Assembly: GCA_963795195.1 (NCBI GenBank)
Contig: CAWCGU010000006.1
Coordinates: 310,001 to 374,000 of the forward strand
Direction: 5' to 3'
DNA: 64,000 nucleotides
DNA from: CAWCGU01 sp963795195
GTDB taxonomy: Bacteria > Actinomycetota > Thermoleophilia > Solirubrobacterales > 70-9
The notes beneath the pieces were generated by a model. It was given only the letters and a program-made list of their open reading frames with translations. It had not been told where the DNA came from and ran no database searches. The translations under genes were made by a program, and so were the position numbers. Positions 32,915-42,404 of the stretch are shown here, piece by piece (within the stretch, counting starts at the first letter, position 1; each line of letters opens with the position of its first letter).

Positions 32915-35134
32915 GTGGCTCAAATGAGAGGCCTGCCGGGGGCCGTCGGCCTCATCTGTGCCGTGCTGGCCGCGTTTGGGGCGGCAGCCGCACCAGCGCA
33001 AGGCCGGGCCCTTCAGGCCGGCGTGGCGTCGGTCGACATCACCCCGGCCAGCGGCGGCACAACGCTCGGATTCGTGCGACCGGACGTTTTCGTGGAGGGA
33101 GTTCACACCAGGCTCACGGGCCGTGTCCTGGTCCTCGACGACGGCAACACCGAGGTGGCACTGCTGTCAACCGACCTCGGCTACCCGCTCAACAAGGACT
33201 CGCTTGTCGCCCGGGTGGCCAATCTCGGGTTCACCCACGAGACGATCCTCTACTCCGGGACACATACCCATGCAGGCCCCGGCGACCTCGTGGACTGGCA
33301 ACTCGAGCAGCTGGCCGAGGCGATCCGCGACGCGCACGCGAGCCGGGTTCCCGTCCGGGCAGGCTGGGCCGCAGCACAGGTGCTTGACGTGAGCCGCAAC
33401 CGCTCGCTCGAGGCCCATCTCGCGAACCATGGAATCGAGCAGTTCTACGGTCAGGGGAAACCTGAAGACGATCCGCTCGGACCCGAGCACACGCGCGACA
33501 CGACTTTGAGGGTGCTGCGGGTTGAGCGCCTGAACGGGCGCCCGCTGGGCGCTTGGCTCAACTTCCCTGTCCACCTGACGACCTCGACTCCGGCGGTCGA
33601 CGTTTGGGACGCGGATCTCGCCGCCTCGGCGACCCAGCACCTCGGCGAGGCGCTCGGCGCCGGCCGTCGGTTCGTTGCGATGTTCACGAATGGCAACTCC
33701 GGCGACCTGATGCCGGGTTTCGACGCCTACAGCCCTGCAGCGTTGATGGATCGCCACGGGCAGCGGATCTCCACGGTTGCGGCGCGCGCATGGAGACGCG
33801 CCGGAACAAGTCTGACGACGCAGATGCCGATCGACGTCCGCTGGACCACCAGTTGCTACTGCGGCCAAGAGGTCGGACCGGGAATGAAGGTGGGATCGAG
33901 CCCACTCTGGGGCCTGCCGTTCCTCGGCGGCTCCGAGGATGGCGCCTCGATTTTCCACGAGCCGCTCGCAACCGAAGGCCGGCGCCTGCCGGCAGCGCTT
34001 GCCGACCCGGTCCAGGGCCGAAAGATCATCGCCGCGCCAGGGCTCGTTCATGAGACCTCGCCAGAACTTCAGGTGATCCGCGTGGGCGACCGGCTGCTGC
34101 TGGCGGCCCCCGGGGAGCCGAGCGTGGAGATGGGGCTGCGCTTCCGCCGGGCGGTGCGCCAGCGACTGCCGCGGAGGGTCAGCGATCCATTCGTGGTCGG
34201 GCTTTCGAACGACTACCTCGGTTACTTCACCACTCCCGAGGAATACGAGATGCAGCACTACGAGGGCGGTCACACCGTGTACGGCAAGTACACCTCGCTG
34301 CTCGCACAGCACGGCTTCGTCGCCTTGACGGCTGCAATGGCCGCCGGGCGACCAGCGCCCCCTCCTGACACCCCCGCGCCGCTCGGCGGTACCAGCCCCG
34401 GTGGATCGCCGCTCGGTGCCGGCACGATCACCGAGCTGGCCGACACGGTGCCCGCGGTGGTTCCGCGGATGGGCACCGTTCAGCTGCGCTGGAGCGGTGC
34501 GGAGGATGGAATCGAGCGCCCGGTCGAGAGCCCGTTTTTGGTGCTGGAGCAACGCATCGGCGGACACTGGATTTCGCGCGACTCCGACCTCGGCCTCGGC
34601 TTTCTATGGCGCGAGTCGGGGGGAAGCTACGGCGCCATTTACGACGTGGGCCCCGGCGTGGGGCTCGGCCGCTACCGGATGCGGGTTCTGTCGGGTCCGG
34701 CCGTGCTGACGTCGCGTGTATTTCGCGTTGCGCCGTCGAAGGAGCTGATCGTGCGTGGCGTTGAGGCCAAGCGCTCCGCGGCGGGGACCCGGCTCTTCGT
34801 CGCCGCTCAGAACCCTCCCCCGGACCCCGACACGGCGCTGCTCTGGCGCCCGCTCAGCCCAACCGGGGGAGCTGCGTTGCTGCGGGTCGGTGATCGCAAG
34901 GTCCGGGCACGCTGGAGCGCTCGAGAATCCCGCTGGGTCACCGCCGCGGGTCCACCCGTGCCCGACGGCGCGCGGGTGCAGGTGCTGCGCCTTCACGACG
35001 GTTACGGCAATCGGACTCGCGGCGTCGCCGAGGTCCGGGTCGGCGAGCTTGCGGCGCCCGACTGGCCGCCGAACATCGGTGTCGGCGGCGGTCGCACTCC
35101 CGGGCCCTTCGGGGTGGGCGTGTTCCCACCCTGA
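32915..35134 (+). CDS. Secreted neutral/alkaline ceramidase-like hydrolase
   Basis: The 739-residue protein has a signal peptide (about 1-30) and neutral ceramidase hallmarks: GVASVDITPASGGTTLGF near the N-terminus, zinc-site SGTHTHAGPGD at about 113, nucleophile region NGNSGDLMPG at about 265, and NDYLGYFTTPEEYEMQHYEG at about 430. The enzyme hydrolyses the amide bond of ceramides or similar lipids outside the cell. The C-terminal 230 residues form the usual beta-rich domain. It converges with the RNase HI gene with 1 base between stop codons. The natural substrate in this organism is unknown. Confidence 0.85.
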   Translation: MAQMRGLPGAVGLICAVLAAFGAAAAPAQGRALQAGVASVDITPASGGTTLGFVRPDVFVEGVHTRLTGRVLVLDDGNTEVALLSTDLGYPLNKDSLVARVANLGFTHETILYSGTHTHAGPGDLVDWQLEQLAEAIRDAHASRVPVRAGWAAAQVLDVSRNRSLEAHLANHGIEQFYGQGKPEDDPLGPEHTRDTTLRVLRVERLNGRPLGAWLNFPVHLTTSTPAVDVWDADLAASATQHLGEALGAGRRFVAMFTNGNSGDLMPGFDAYSPAALMDRHGQRISTVAARAWRRAGTSLTTQMPIDVRWTTSCYCGQEVGPGMKVGSSPLWGLPFLGGSEDGASIFHEPLATEGRRLPAALADPVQGRKIIAAPGLVHETSPELQVIRVGDRLLLAAPGEPSVEMGLRFRRAVRQRLPRRVSDPFVVGLSNDYLGYFTTPEEYEMQHYEGGHTVYGKYTSLLAQHGFVALTAAMAAGRPAPPPDTPAPLGGTSPGGSPLGAGTITELADTVPAVVPRMGTVQLRWSGAEDGIERPVESPFLVLEQRIGGHWISRDSDLGLGFLWRESGGSYGAIYDVGPGVGLGRYRMRVLSGPAVLTSRVFRVAPSKELIVRGVEAKRSAAGTRLFVAAQNPPPDPDTALLWRPLSPTGGAALLRVGDRKVRARWSARESRWVTAAGPPVPDGARVQVLRLHDGYGNRTRGVAEVRVGELAAPDWPPNIGVGGGRTPGPFGVGVFPP

Positions 35135-35135
35135 G

Positions 35136-35534
35136 CTAGGCGTCGAGCGTCTCGTTGACCAGCGCGTCCGCGGCGGCGTTCTGCTCGCGGGGGACATTGC
35201 GGATGGCCCAGCCGTCAAAGCCCGAAAGCGCAGCCAGGGCCTGTCTGTGAAATGGCTTCAATTCGGCCTTCTTCACCTTGTACTCGCCCCTCACCTGGCG
35301 GACGATCAACTCCGAGTCACCGATCAGTTCGACCTCGGTGGCGCCGAGCGACTTGGCGAGTTCGATCCCCAGCAACAGGGCGCGGTACTCGGCCTCGTTG
35401 TTGGTAGCCCGGCCGATCAGCTCGCCGGACTGGTCGACAAACTCTCCGTCGGGGGTCCTCACCACCGCGGCGATCGCCGCCGGGCCCGGGTTCCCGCGCG
35501 AACCGCCGTCGACGTTGACCACGAGCTTTGTCAC
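35136..35534 (-). CDS. RNase HI-like protein
   Basis: The 132-residue protein has all four catalytic acidic residues in context: D9 in NVDGGSRGNPGPA, Glu in NNEAEYRAL, Asp in IGDSELIVRQV and Asp in NAAADALVNE. It would degrade RNA in RNA-DNA hybrids in the cytosol. It overlaps the upstream zinc-finger gene by 4 bases (ATGA), so they form one operon. Like many short actinobacterial forms it lacks the basic handle region of E. coli RNase HI. Confidence 0.9.
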   Translation of the reverse strand: MTKLVVNVDGGSRGNPGPAAIAAVVRTPDGEFVDQSGELIGRATNNEAEYRALLLGIELAKSLGATEVELIGDSELIVRQVRGEYKVKKAELKPFHRQALAALSGFDGWAIRNVPREQNAAADALVNETLDA

Positions 35535-36217
35535 TCGTAGCTCCCGAGGGAAAGCTCGCCCTCATCATTTGCCCGGCCGTTCCAACTGCGGTCCGAATCG
35601 GCCAGTTCGGAGATCTCATCGCCCTTGGCTAGCTGCCTGATCGGGGCCCCGTCGCGCGACAGATCGACGTCCCACTGATACCAGGCCAGTTCCCAGGCCA
35701 CCGTAATCCGCACCTCGGCCGGGGTGGCGCCGTTGGTCGCGGCTGCAACGCTGGGGGGACCGAGGGATTTCATCAGGCCGGCGACAGTACGGCGGTGCTC
35801 GGACGCGTTGAAGCTCAGGAAGGCACGCTGCATGCGTCGCTCGGGGCTTTGGGGAACGCTGCGCTGCGCGTGCGGACGCAGTGCGCTGGATACAGGCGGG
35901 GGAGGCGGCTCGGGTTCGTCGGTGATCGCCTCCGGGTCCGGCTTCACCGAGGCCAGGGCGGCGCTTTCGCGCGCGCGATCGAAGAGCCGGCGCACGCGGC
36001 CGCTGCGCACCCGCTCGCTGGGAGGCGGCAATCGCGCTTCGGTCCGGTCCTCGCGAGTCCAGCCGTAAGCCTCAGCACGGGAGATGCAGAGCGCGCAGAC
36101 CTCCTGGGAATCGCCGTCACGCGTCACGTAGGTGCGCGTCGATTCCCCCGCGAGGATCGTCCGGCCGCAGACGGCGCAGGATTCGATCGGGTCGCCCGGG
36201 GCACTCACCGGCGCCAA
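35531..36217 (-). CDS. Zinc-ribbon protein of unknown function coupled to RNase HI
   Basis: The 228-residue protein carries an N-terminal CxxC...CxxC zinc ribbon (CAVCGR, CALCIS), a charged Pro-rich linker, and a C-terminal segment VRITVAWELAWYQWDVDLSR. The linker and C-terminus recur in thermoleophilial genomes as far as I recall, but I know no assigned function. Translational overlap with RNase HI hints at a nucleic-acid role, which is inference. Confidence 0.7.
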   Translation of the reverse strand: MAPVSAPGDPIESCAVCGRTILAGESTRTYVTRDGDSQEVCALCISRAEAYGWTREDRTEARLPPPSERVRSGRVRRLFDRARESAALASVKPDPEAITDEPEPPPPPVSSALRPHAQRSVPQSPERRMQRAFLSFNASEHRRTVAGLMKSLGPPSVAAATNGATPAEVRITVAWELAWYQWDVDLSRDGAPIRQLAKGDEISELADSDRSWNGRANDEGELSLGSYE

Positions 36218-36256
36218 GTTAGCAGCGGACGCACAACCCGCCGGTGGGTGTCCGGC

Positions 36257-38350
36257 TCAGGCTTTGACGGCCTCGTCAGCGTCGCTTCGAGACTCGGCGA
36301 TCACCTTCTTGGCCAGGTGCGCCGGAATCTCCTCGTAGCGTTCGAACTCCATCGTGTAGTCGCCGCGCCCACCCGTAATCGAGCGCAGGTCGGGTGCGTA
36401 GTCGAGCACCTCGGCCATCGGCACCTCGGCCTTGACCTCGGTCAACCCAGCCTTCGGCTCCATGCCGAGCGGGCGTCCGCGCCGCGAGTTGAGGTCGCCG
36501 ATCACGTCGCCGACCGCGTCCTCGGGGACGGCGATCGTCAGCTGCATGATCGGTTCGAGCAGGACCGGGTCGGCTTCGGTCATCGCCCGCTTGAAGGCCA
36601 TCGAGCCGCAGATCTTGAAGGCCATTTCCGAGGAATCCACCTGGTGGTGCTGCCCGTCGAACAGCCGCACCCGAACATCCTTGATCGGGTAGCCGGCGAC
36701 CTCACCGTGCCGCATCGCCTCGATCACGCCCTTCTCCACGGCGGGGATGAAGCCGCCCGGAATCACGCCGCCCTTGATGTTGTTGACGAACTCGAGGCCG
36801 GCCCCGGCCTCGCCCGGTGAGATTTCGAGGTGGCAGTCCGCGAATTGGCCGCGTCCGCCAGTCTGCTTCTTGTAGCGCGCGTGTGCCTTGGCGTCCTTGC
36901 GAATCGTCTCCAGGTAAGGCACCTGGGGCGGGTGCAGCTCGATCTCGGCACCAAAGCGGCGCTTGATGCGGTCGACGATCACGTCGACGTGGATCGCTGT
37001 CAGCCCGGCGATGATCTGCTCACCGGTCTGTGGGTCGCGGTGCACGTCAAGCGTCGGGTCCTCCTCGGAGAGCCGGCGAATCGCAGTCACGGCCTTGTCC
37101 TCGTCGCCCTTGGTCTTGGGCTCGTAGGCGAAAGCCATCACGGCGGCCGGCAGGTCGAGCGCAGCGAAAGTGATCTTCGAGTCCTTGGCGGCGAGCACGT
37201 CCCCGGCGCGGGTTTCCTTGAGCTTGGCGATCGCGCCGATGTCGCCGGGCCCAAGCTCGTCGACGGGGGTTGAATCCTTGCCAGCCGGACTCGCGAGCTG
37301 GCCGATACGCTCCTTGGCACCGCGCGTGACGTTGGCGACGTGCGAATCGCTCTTCAGCGTCCCGGCACAGACGCGCAGCAGGTTGATGCGGCCCGTATAG
37401 GGATCGGCGAGCGTCTTGAAGACGTAGGCGACGAGGTCGCCGTCGGCGTCCGGCAGGATCTCGACGTCCTCACCATCGTCCCCGACCGCGCGGATGTGAA
37501 CGTGCATCGCCGGCGAAGGCAGGTCCTCGACCAGCGCTTCGAGCAGGCGGTTGGTCCCGAGGTTGCGGGTTGCCACGCCACACGTGACGGGAAAGAGGTG
37601 ACCTTCGTTGACTCCCTTCTTGAGCGTTGTCACCAGCTCGTCGTGAGAGATCTCCTCGCCCTCGAGGTAGCGCTCCATGAGCTCGTCGGAATTCTCCGCG
37701 ACCTCGTCCATCAGCTTCTCGCGGTACTCCTCAGCCAGTTCGGCGAGCTCGTCGGGAATCGGGATCTCCTTGGAGTTGCCGCGGTCGGCGCCCGCGAACT
37801 CATAGGCCTTCATGTCGATCAAATCGACCAGGCCTCGGACCTCGTGCTCGGATCCGATCGGAATCTCGGTGGCGACGACGTGCGGACCGAAGGCGGCCTT
37901 GAGCGAGTCGAGCGTGCGGAAGAAGTCGGCGCGCTCTCGGTCGAGCATGTTGACGAAGACGAGCCGGGCGAGCCCCTCCTGCTCTGCGCGCGCCCAGAGG
38001 CGTTCGGTGTGCACCTCGACGCCCATCACAGCATTGACGACGACGACCGCGGAATCGACGACGCGCAGCGCCGCGACCGTGTCGGCGAGAAAACTCGGTT
38101 CGCCCGGGGTGTCGATCAGGTTGATCTTGCGCCCGTCGTGCTCGAAGGACGCGACCGAGGCCCCGATCGACATCGCACGCTCCTGCTCATCGGGCTCAAA
38201 ATCAGAGTTGGTCGAGCCGTCCTCGACGCGACCGAGCCGGTTGATCACGCCCGCCTCGAAGAGCAGGGCCTCGTTGAGAGATGTCTTTCCGCTGCCGCGG
38301 TGCCCGATCAGGGCGACGTTGCGGATTCGATCAGCCGGCTTGACCGCCAC
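36257..38350 (-). CDS. EF-G-like translational GTPase (EF-G2 type)
   Basis: The 697-residue protein has the EF-G domain order. G1 is GHRGSGKTSL instead of the canonical GHVDHGKTT, G3 is DTPGEPSF, and G4 is NMLDRERAD instead of NKMD. Domains II-V follow, with HARYKKQTGGRGQFADCHLE and VMGEPMAEV-like GLTEVKAEVPMAEVLDY near the end. These substitutions mark the EF-G2 paralogues of actinobacteria and Thermus rather than the housekeeping FusA. Role is unclear; some bind GTP and ribosomes without translocase activity. It is transcribed alone, 38 bases after the sigma factor gene's stop. Confidence 0.88.
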   Translation of the reverse strand: MAVKPADRIRNVALIGHRGSGKTSLNEALLFEAGVINRLGRVEDGSTNSDFEPDEQERAMSIGASVASFEHDGRKINLIDTPGEPSFLADTVAALRVVDSAVVVVNAVMGVEVHTERLWARAEQEGLARLVFVNMLDRERADFFRTLDSLKAAFGPHVVATEIPIGSEHEVRGLVDLIDMKAYEFAGADRGNSKEIPIPDELAELAEEYREKLMDEVAENSDELMERYLEGEEISHDELVTTLKKGVNEGHLFPVTCGVATRNLGTNRLLEALVEDLPSPAMHVHIRAVGDDGEDVEILPDADGDLVAYVFKTLADPYTGRINLLRVCAGTLKSDSHVANVTRGAKERIGQLASPAGKDSTPVDELGPGDIGAIAKLKETRAGDVLAAKDSKITFAALDLPAAVMAFAYEPKTKGDEDKAVTAIRRLSEEDPTLDVHRDPQTGEQIIAGLTAIHVDVIVDRIKRRFGAEIELHPPQVPYLETIRKDAKAHARYKKQTGGRGQFADCHLEISPGEAGAGLEFVNNIKGGVIPGGFIPAVEKGVIEAMRHGEVAGYPIKDVRVRLFDGQHHQVDSSEMAFKICGSMAFKRAMTEADPVLLEPIMQLTIAVPEDAVGDVIGDLNSRRGRPLGMEPKAGLTEVKAEVPMAEVLDYAPDLRSITGGRGDYTMEFERYEEIPAHLAKKVIAESRSDADEAVKA

Positions 38351-38388
38351 GCCCGCAACATATAGGACCGAGGCTGGCGCTCGGCTGC

Positions 38389-39177
38389 TCAGCTATCGTC
38401 GGTCAGAGGGTGCTGCATCCCCCCGCGCAACCCCAGCACCGCCTTGGTGTGGAGCTGAGAGATTCGGGACTCGGTGACCCCGAGCACCTCTCCGATCTCG
38501 CGCAGGGTCAGATTCTCGTAGTAGTAGAGGGCGATCACGAGGCGCTCACGCTCCGGCAGCGATGAGATCGCCTCCGCGAGGCGATCCTTGAGCTCCACCG
38601 TGTTCAGCTCCGCCTCGGGGTCGGCGGCCCCGGGATCGCGAATCATGTCGATCAGCGACACCTGGCCGCCGTCGGGGTCGGCCACGGACCAGAGATCCTC
38701 CAGGGCGAGCACCGAGGAGTTGGCGATGTCGAGCAACGTCGTGCGCAGTTCCTCGAGCTCGAGGCCGAGCTCGTCTGCCATCTCCTCCTCGGTCGGCGCT
38801 CGGTGTAGCCGGTTCTCGAGCTTTTGGTGAACACGCTCCACGTCGCGCGCCTTGGCCCGCACCGAGCGGGGCACCCAGTCGAGCGAACGCAACTCGTCGA
38901 TGATCGCTCCCTTGACCCGGGCGACCGCATAGGTCTCGAACTTGATCTCGCGACTGGGCTCGAACCGTTCGATGGCACCGATCAGCCCGAGCAGGCCGTA
39001 GGAGATCAGGTCCGCCTCCTCGACATGCGAGGGAAGCCCCGCGGCCATGCGGCCGGCGACGAACTTGACGAGCGGCGAGTAGGCGACGACGAGGCGCTCG
39101 CGGGCGCTGTCGTCTCCCTCCTCCTTGCAGCGACGCCAGAGGTCCTTCAGTTCTACTGCCTTTACCTGGGTGTCCAT
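38389..39177 (-). CDS. whiG: FliA/WhiG-family RNA polymerase sigma factor
   Basis: The 262-residue protein has sigma region 2 (RLVVAYSPLVKFVAGRMAAG, DLISYGLLGLIGAIERFEPS, KFETYAVARVKGAIIDELRS), region 3 (RAPTEEEMADELGLELEEL) and region 4 (LPERERLVIALYYYENLTLR, EIGEVLGVTESRISQLHTKA). This is the group 3 class that directs flagellar genes in motile bacteria and sporulation genes in Streptomyces. Position next to xerC and the dprA block matches whiG of actinobacteria. No anti-sigma factor gene is adjacent. Confidence 0.9.
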   Translation of the reverse strand: MDTQVKAVELKDLWRRCKEEGDDSARERLVVAYSPLVKFVAGRMAAGLPSHVEEADLISYGLLGLIGAIERFEPSREIKFETYAVARVKGAIIDELRSLDWVPRSVRAKARDVERVHQKLENRLHRAPTEEEMADELGLELEELRTTLLDIANSSVLALEDLWSVADPDGGQVSLIDMIRDPGAADPEAELNTVELKDRLAEAISSLPERERLVIALYYYENLTLREIGEVLGVTESRISQLHTKAVLGLRGGMQHPLTDDS

Positions 39178-39226
39178 CTCAACTCCCCTCCGCTCCGAAG
39201 GGTCCCGAACGTTAGTGCCTCGCCCA

Positions 39227-40138
39227 TTAAGCCCGCGGGTGGGAGCGCTCGTACTGTGCCCGCAGCCGCGACGGCTCGACCCTCGTGTAGATCTGGGTCG
39301 TCGAGATGCTGGAGTGTCCCAGCAACTCCTGGATCGAGCGCAGATCAGCCCCGCCCTCGAGCAGGTGGGTCGCGAATGAGTGCCGCAGCGTGTGCGGAGA
39401 GATATGCCCCGCGAGCGCTGCCTCCCGAACCCAGCGGGCCAACCGGCGCCTGACGTCGGACGCGGACAGGCGGCGTCCGCGTCTCGAAAGAAAGAGCGCC
39501 GGCTCGGTGGGCGAAACGCTCAATGCCGGACGTGCCCGGGCGAGATACCGGCCGAGCGCGCGCTGCGCGGGCTCACCGACGGGAAGTAGACGCATCTTGT
39601 CGCCCTTGCCGTGAGCCGTAATGCGCTCGCCCTCGAAATCGATGTCCTCGACATCGAGAGTGACGATCTCCGAACAGCGCAGCCCGCACGAGTAGGCCAG
39701 CTCGAACAGTGCCCGGTCGCGCGCCGCCAGCGGCTCGGAGACCGGTATCCGCTCCAGCAGCTTCTGCATCTCGTCGGGTCCGAGCACGCGCGGAAGTCGT
39801 GACTCGCCCTTCGGGCTGGGCAGCAGGTCGGCGGGGTTGGCGTCGATCTCGCCGATCCGGGTCAGCTGATCGAAGAAGCTTCGAGCCGAGGTGAGCTTTC
39901 TCGCGACCGTCGCCTTGGCAAACCGCTCCTCCGACAGCGAGGCGGCAAAGGCTCGCAAGTCGCGGTAGGCGACAGCGTCCGGCTCCAACCCGCGTCCCGT
40001 CGCCCAGCCTCCGAGCCGGGTCAGGTCGGTCCGATAGGCGCGCCGCGTGTTCGCCGAGGACCCGCGCCTGGCGAGGTCTCGATCAAAACGCTCGAGCGCC
40101 GCCGTCCAGGCGCAACTCAGCTCTGGCGGTTCGCTCAT
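39227..40138 (-). CDS. xerC: Tyrosine recombinase XerC/D
   Basis: The 303-residue protein has an N-terminal SAM-like domain (FDRDLARRGSSANTRRAYRT) and the catalytic set: Arg in SCGLRCSEI, Lys in HGKGDKMRLLPV, HxxR in HTLRHSFATHLLEGG, His in LLGHSS and Tyr in STTQIYTRV. XerC and XerD resolve chromosome dimers at dif. Size and position in the core block favour the housekeeping enzyme rather than an island integrase. ATG at 40138 chosen; upstream reading is antisense to the next gene. Confidence 0.88.
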   Translation of the reverse strand: MSEPPELSCAWTAALERFDRDLARRGSSANTRRAYRTDLTRLGGWATGRGLEPDAVAYRDLRAFAASLSEERFAKATVARKLTSARSFFDQLTRIGEIDANPADLLPSPKGESRLPRVLGPDEMQKLLERIPVSEPLAARDRALFELAYSCGLRCSEIVTLDVEDIDFEGERITAHGKGDKMRLLPVGEPAQRALGRYLARARPALSVSPTEPALFLSRRGRRLSASDVRRRLARWVREAALAGHISPHTLRHSFATHLLEGGADLRSIQELLGHSSISTTQIYTRVEPSRLRAQYERSHPRA

Positions 40139-40187
40139 GGTGAAGGATTCGCCACACAACCAATCGAGCCTGCAACCTGGCTGGGCG

Positions 40188-41240
40188 TCAGCCGATGTAG
40201 ATGGGGGTGCCCACGTCGACCTCGTCGTACAGCTCGATGACTTCGTCCGGGTCCATGCGGACACAGCCGTGTGACGCGTTGCTGCCGAGCGAGGCTACGT
40301 CGTTGGTGCCGTGAATGCCCGCACCGTCGTAGAAGCCCATCCAGCGGTTGACGAGCGGATTCTCCGGAGAGCCGCCAGGGACGATGGTTCCCGCGAGGTC
40401 GCCCGCCCACTCGCGATCGGGGACGTACCAGTTGGGATCGACGGTCTTGTCGGTGATCTCGTAGACGCCGGCAGGGGTGTCATACCCGGCGGCGCCGAGC
40501 GCGATCGTGTAGCTCTTGACCAGTTCGAGGTTCTCGAAAAAGCGGAGCTTGAACGTCTCGCGGTCGATCGCGATATACGTCGGATACCGATCGGCCAAGT
40601 CGGCCTTGGTGACCTCCGGCTTCAAGGTCGCGACGGTGGGATGAACTACGCGCTCCTTCTCACCCGTCTGGCTGATCGCGCCCTCGATCTGTGCGGCAAG
40701 GTCATCCACATCGAGCTCGACCCCCTCCCGGCCCTGGATCGCGGCAAGCGAGGATCCGCTCGGCTCGACGGTCGCGTTGATCGGGTCCTGGTTGAGGTTG
40801 GCGGCGACTCCGTCGACGAACTTGCCGACCTCGATCTCGTCATAGCCGACCACAGGCTCGATGTCCTGGTCGACCTCATCGCCGCTCAGGTAGCGGAAGA
40901 CCCTGGACGGCAGCGAGCCCTCGCGGCTGGCCGCGCTGGCCTCGGCGACGATTCCGTCGATGTCGGCGCTGACGTCGAGCTGCTTCTTGGAAAGCGTGAA
41001 TTTGTCGCCCTTGTACTTGACGACGATCGAGTGCTCTAGCGGTGCTACCAGCTCCTGCTCGAGCAGCGTCCTGGCCTCGTCCTCTGAGAGTCCGCCGAGG
41101 TCAATCTCGCCCACGCGAACGCCGTCGGCTATCTCGTCCGACTTCGAGGAGTCGTAGGCATACGCCCCAACCGCCAAACCAAGCAGAAGGACGATCCCTG
41201 CGACCACCGCTATGAGCGACTTGCGACCCATTAGTTCCAT
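40188..41240 (-). CDS. L,D-transpeptidase (YkuD) with N-terminal membrane anchor
   Basis: The 350-residue protein has one membrane segment (SLIAVVAGIVLLLGLAVGAY), two peptidoglycan-binding-like modules (about 40-210, GVRVGEIDLGGLSEDEA, PVVGYDEIEVGKFVDGV) and a YkuD domain with HGTND and the catalytic SHGCVRM near the end. It would form 3-3 cross-links in peptidoglycan outside the membrane. The Cys nucleophile is present. A TACACT box lies 5 bases before the ATG. Confidence 0.9.
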   Translation of the reverse strand: MELMGRKSLIAVVAGIVLLLGLAVGAYAYDSSKSDEIADGVRVGEIDLGGLSEDEARTLLEQELVAPLEHSIVVKYKGDKFTLSKKQLDVSADIDGIVAEASAASREGSLPSRVFRYLSGDEVDQDIEPVVGYDEIEVGKFVDGVAANLNQDPINATVEPSGSSLAAIQGREGVELDVDDLAAQIEGAISQTGEKERVVHPTVATLKPEVTKADLADRYPTYIAIDRETFKLRFFENLELVKSYTIALGAAGYDTPAGVYEITDKTVDPNWYVPDREWAGDLAGTIVPGGSPENPLVNRWMGFYDGAGIHGTNDVASLGSNASHGCVRMDPDEVIELYDEVDVGTPIYIG

Positions 41241-41245
41241 TCGAA

Positions 41246-41251
41246 AGTGTA
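41246..41251 (-). promoter_or_regulatory. -10 box for a near-leaderless start
   Basis: TACACT on the minus strand ends 5 bases before the ATG of the L,D-transpeptidase gene. Confidence 0.35.
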
Positions 41252-41327
41252 GGAGGAGCGAACGCCGAATTCGTTACAGCGGGTGCGCCCGTGCAAGCGT
41301 GCCTGCGCCCCGCCTTCCAAGAGTTCT

Positions 41328-42404
41328 TCAGATACCCAGCGGCTCCTCTGCCGCCGACTCAGACTTGCTGCGCCGAACGTGCGGACTCCAGCGCAGGAAT
41401 TCCTCGACCTCGCGCTCGTAGGTGAAGCTCGTCTCCGCTCCACGCAGGATCGGAAGCAGCCTCAGGTGCTCACCGAGCTTGAGGGCCGCCTCGCGTGTGG
41501 TGTAGCTGTAGTCGAAGCCGACAGATTTGTAGGCACGGTTGTCGAGACCGCGCCCGAAGCGCATCGGGTTGACCATCTCGTCGGGGAATCGCAGGCCCAG
41601 ACGGCGCAGCGGCGCCGCGATCGCTCCGGTCCCCCAGGGCGGCAGCACAGGTAGCGGTCGCTTACCGAGCAGGTCGATCACTTCGGACAGCGCCAGCACC
41701 CCGTCGGCGGCGACGTTGTAGATCCCCGGCAACTCGTTGATGACCGCGTGCTCGAGGGCGTGAACGACGTCGTCTTCGTGGACGAACTGCAGCCGCGGGT
41801 CGAATCCGAGCACCATCGGCACGGCCGGCAGCGAGAACAGCCGGGCAAAGGCCGTGTGCACGTCGGGCCCGAGCACATGCGTACAACGAAGGATCGTCAC
41901 CTCGACATCGGGGCGTTTTTCGGCGAACTCAGAAACCGCACCCTCCGCCTCAACTATGTCGCGCTCGATCGGCGTGCGCGGCGGGTGCTTGCGCTTCATC
42001 GCCTCGGTGAAGAAGGAGGGATCATCCTGCTCGCAGCCGTACCAGTGCGCCGACGATTTGAAGATGAACTTCCGCACCGGCGAGTCTGTGCCGGTGCAAG
42101 CGGCCAGCACGTTCATCGTCCCGATCACGTTGTTCTCGTGGGCGCTGCGAGGAGAGGTGATCAGCGAATCGACGACCAGCCGGCTGTCGACGACGGTGTC
42201 GATCTCGGCCGCCTTGACGATGCGCTCGATCAGCGAGTGCTGGTTTCCGACCCGGACGAACTCGGTGCGCTCGAGCTCGCGCGTCGGATCGCGGCTGTCG
42301 ACCCCGATGATCGCCTCGATCTCGGGGAAGCCCTCGAGGGCCTCGGCCAGACGGCCACCCCAATAGGTGGCGACGCCGGTGATGAGAACCCGCTTCGTGC
42401 TCAT
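41328..42404 (-). CDS. NAD-dependent epimerase/dehydratase (extended SDR)
   Basis: The 358-residue protein starts with a Rossmann segment (VLITGVATYWGGRLAEAL); the usual GxxGxxG is varied to GVATYWGG. Further SDR signposts are NVIGTMNVLAAC, FKSSAHWYG and VTILRCTHVLGPDV. The active-site YxxxK is not evident, with EAEGAVSEFAEKRP at its expected place, so the protein may be atypical. It overlaps the acyltransferase gene by 4 bases (ATGA), which suggests a joint role in lipid or envelope metabolism. Confidence 0.82.
   Translation of the reverse strand: MSTKRVLITGVATYWGGRLAEALEGFPEIEAIIGVDSRDPTRELERTEFVRVGNQHSLIERIVKAAEIDTVVDSRLVVDSLITSPRSAHENNVIGTMNVLAACTGTDSPVRKFIFKSSAHWYGCEQDDPSFFTEAMKRKHPPRTPIERDIVEAEGAVSEFAEKRPDVEVTILRCTHVLGPDVHTAFARLFSLPAVPMVLGFDPRLQFVHEDDVVHALEHAVINELPGIYNVAADGVLALSEVIDLLGKRPLPVLPPWGTGAIAAPLRRLGLRFPDEMVNPMRFGRGLDNRAYKSVGFDYSYTTREAALKLGEHLRLLPILRGAETSFTYEREVEEFLRWSPHVRRSKSESAAEEPLGI

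Noticed and set aside
33167..34567. 466-codon minus-strand open frame
   Set aside because: It is the antisense shadow of the ceramidase-like gene without a recognisable domain or start site.
39227..40138. XerC-like recombinase as the integrase of the tRNA-Gly island
   Set aside because: It lies outside the repeat-bounded segment in a conserved core block with normal Xer length and motifs.
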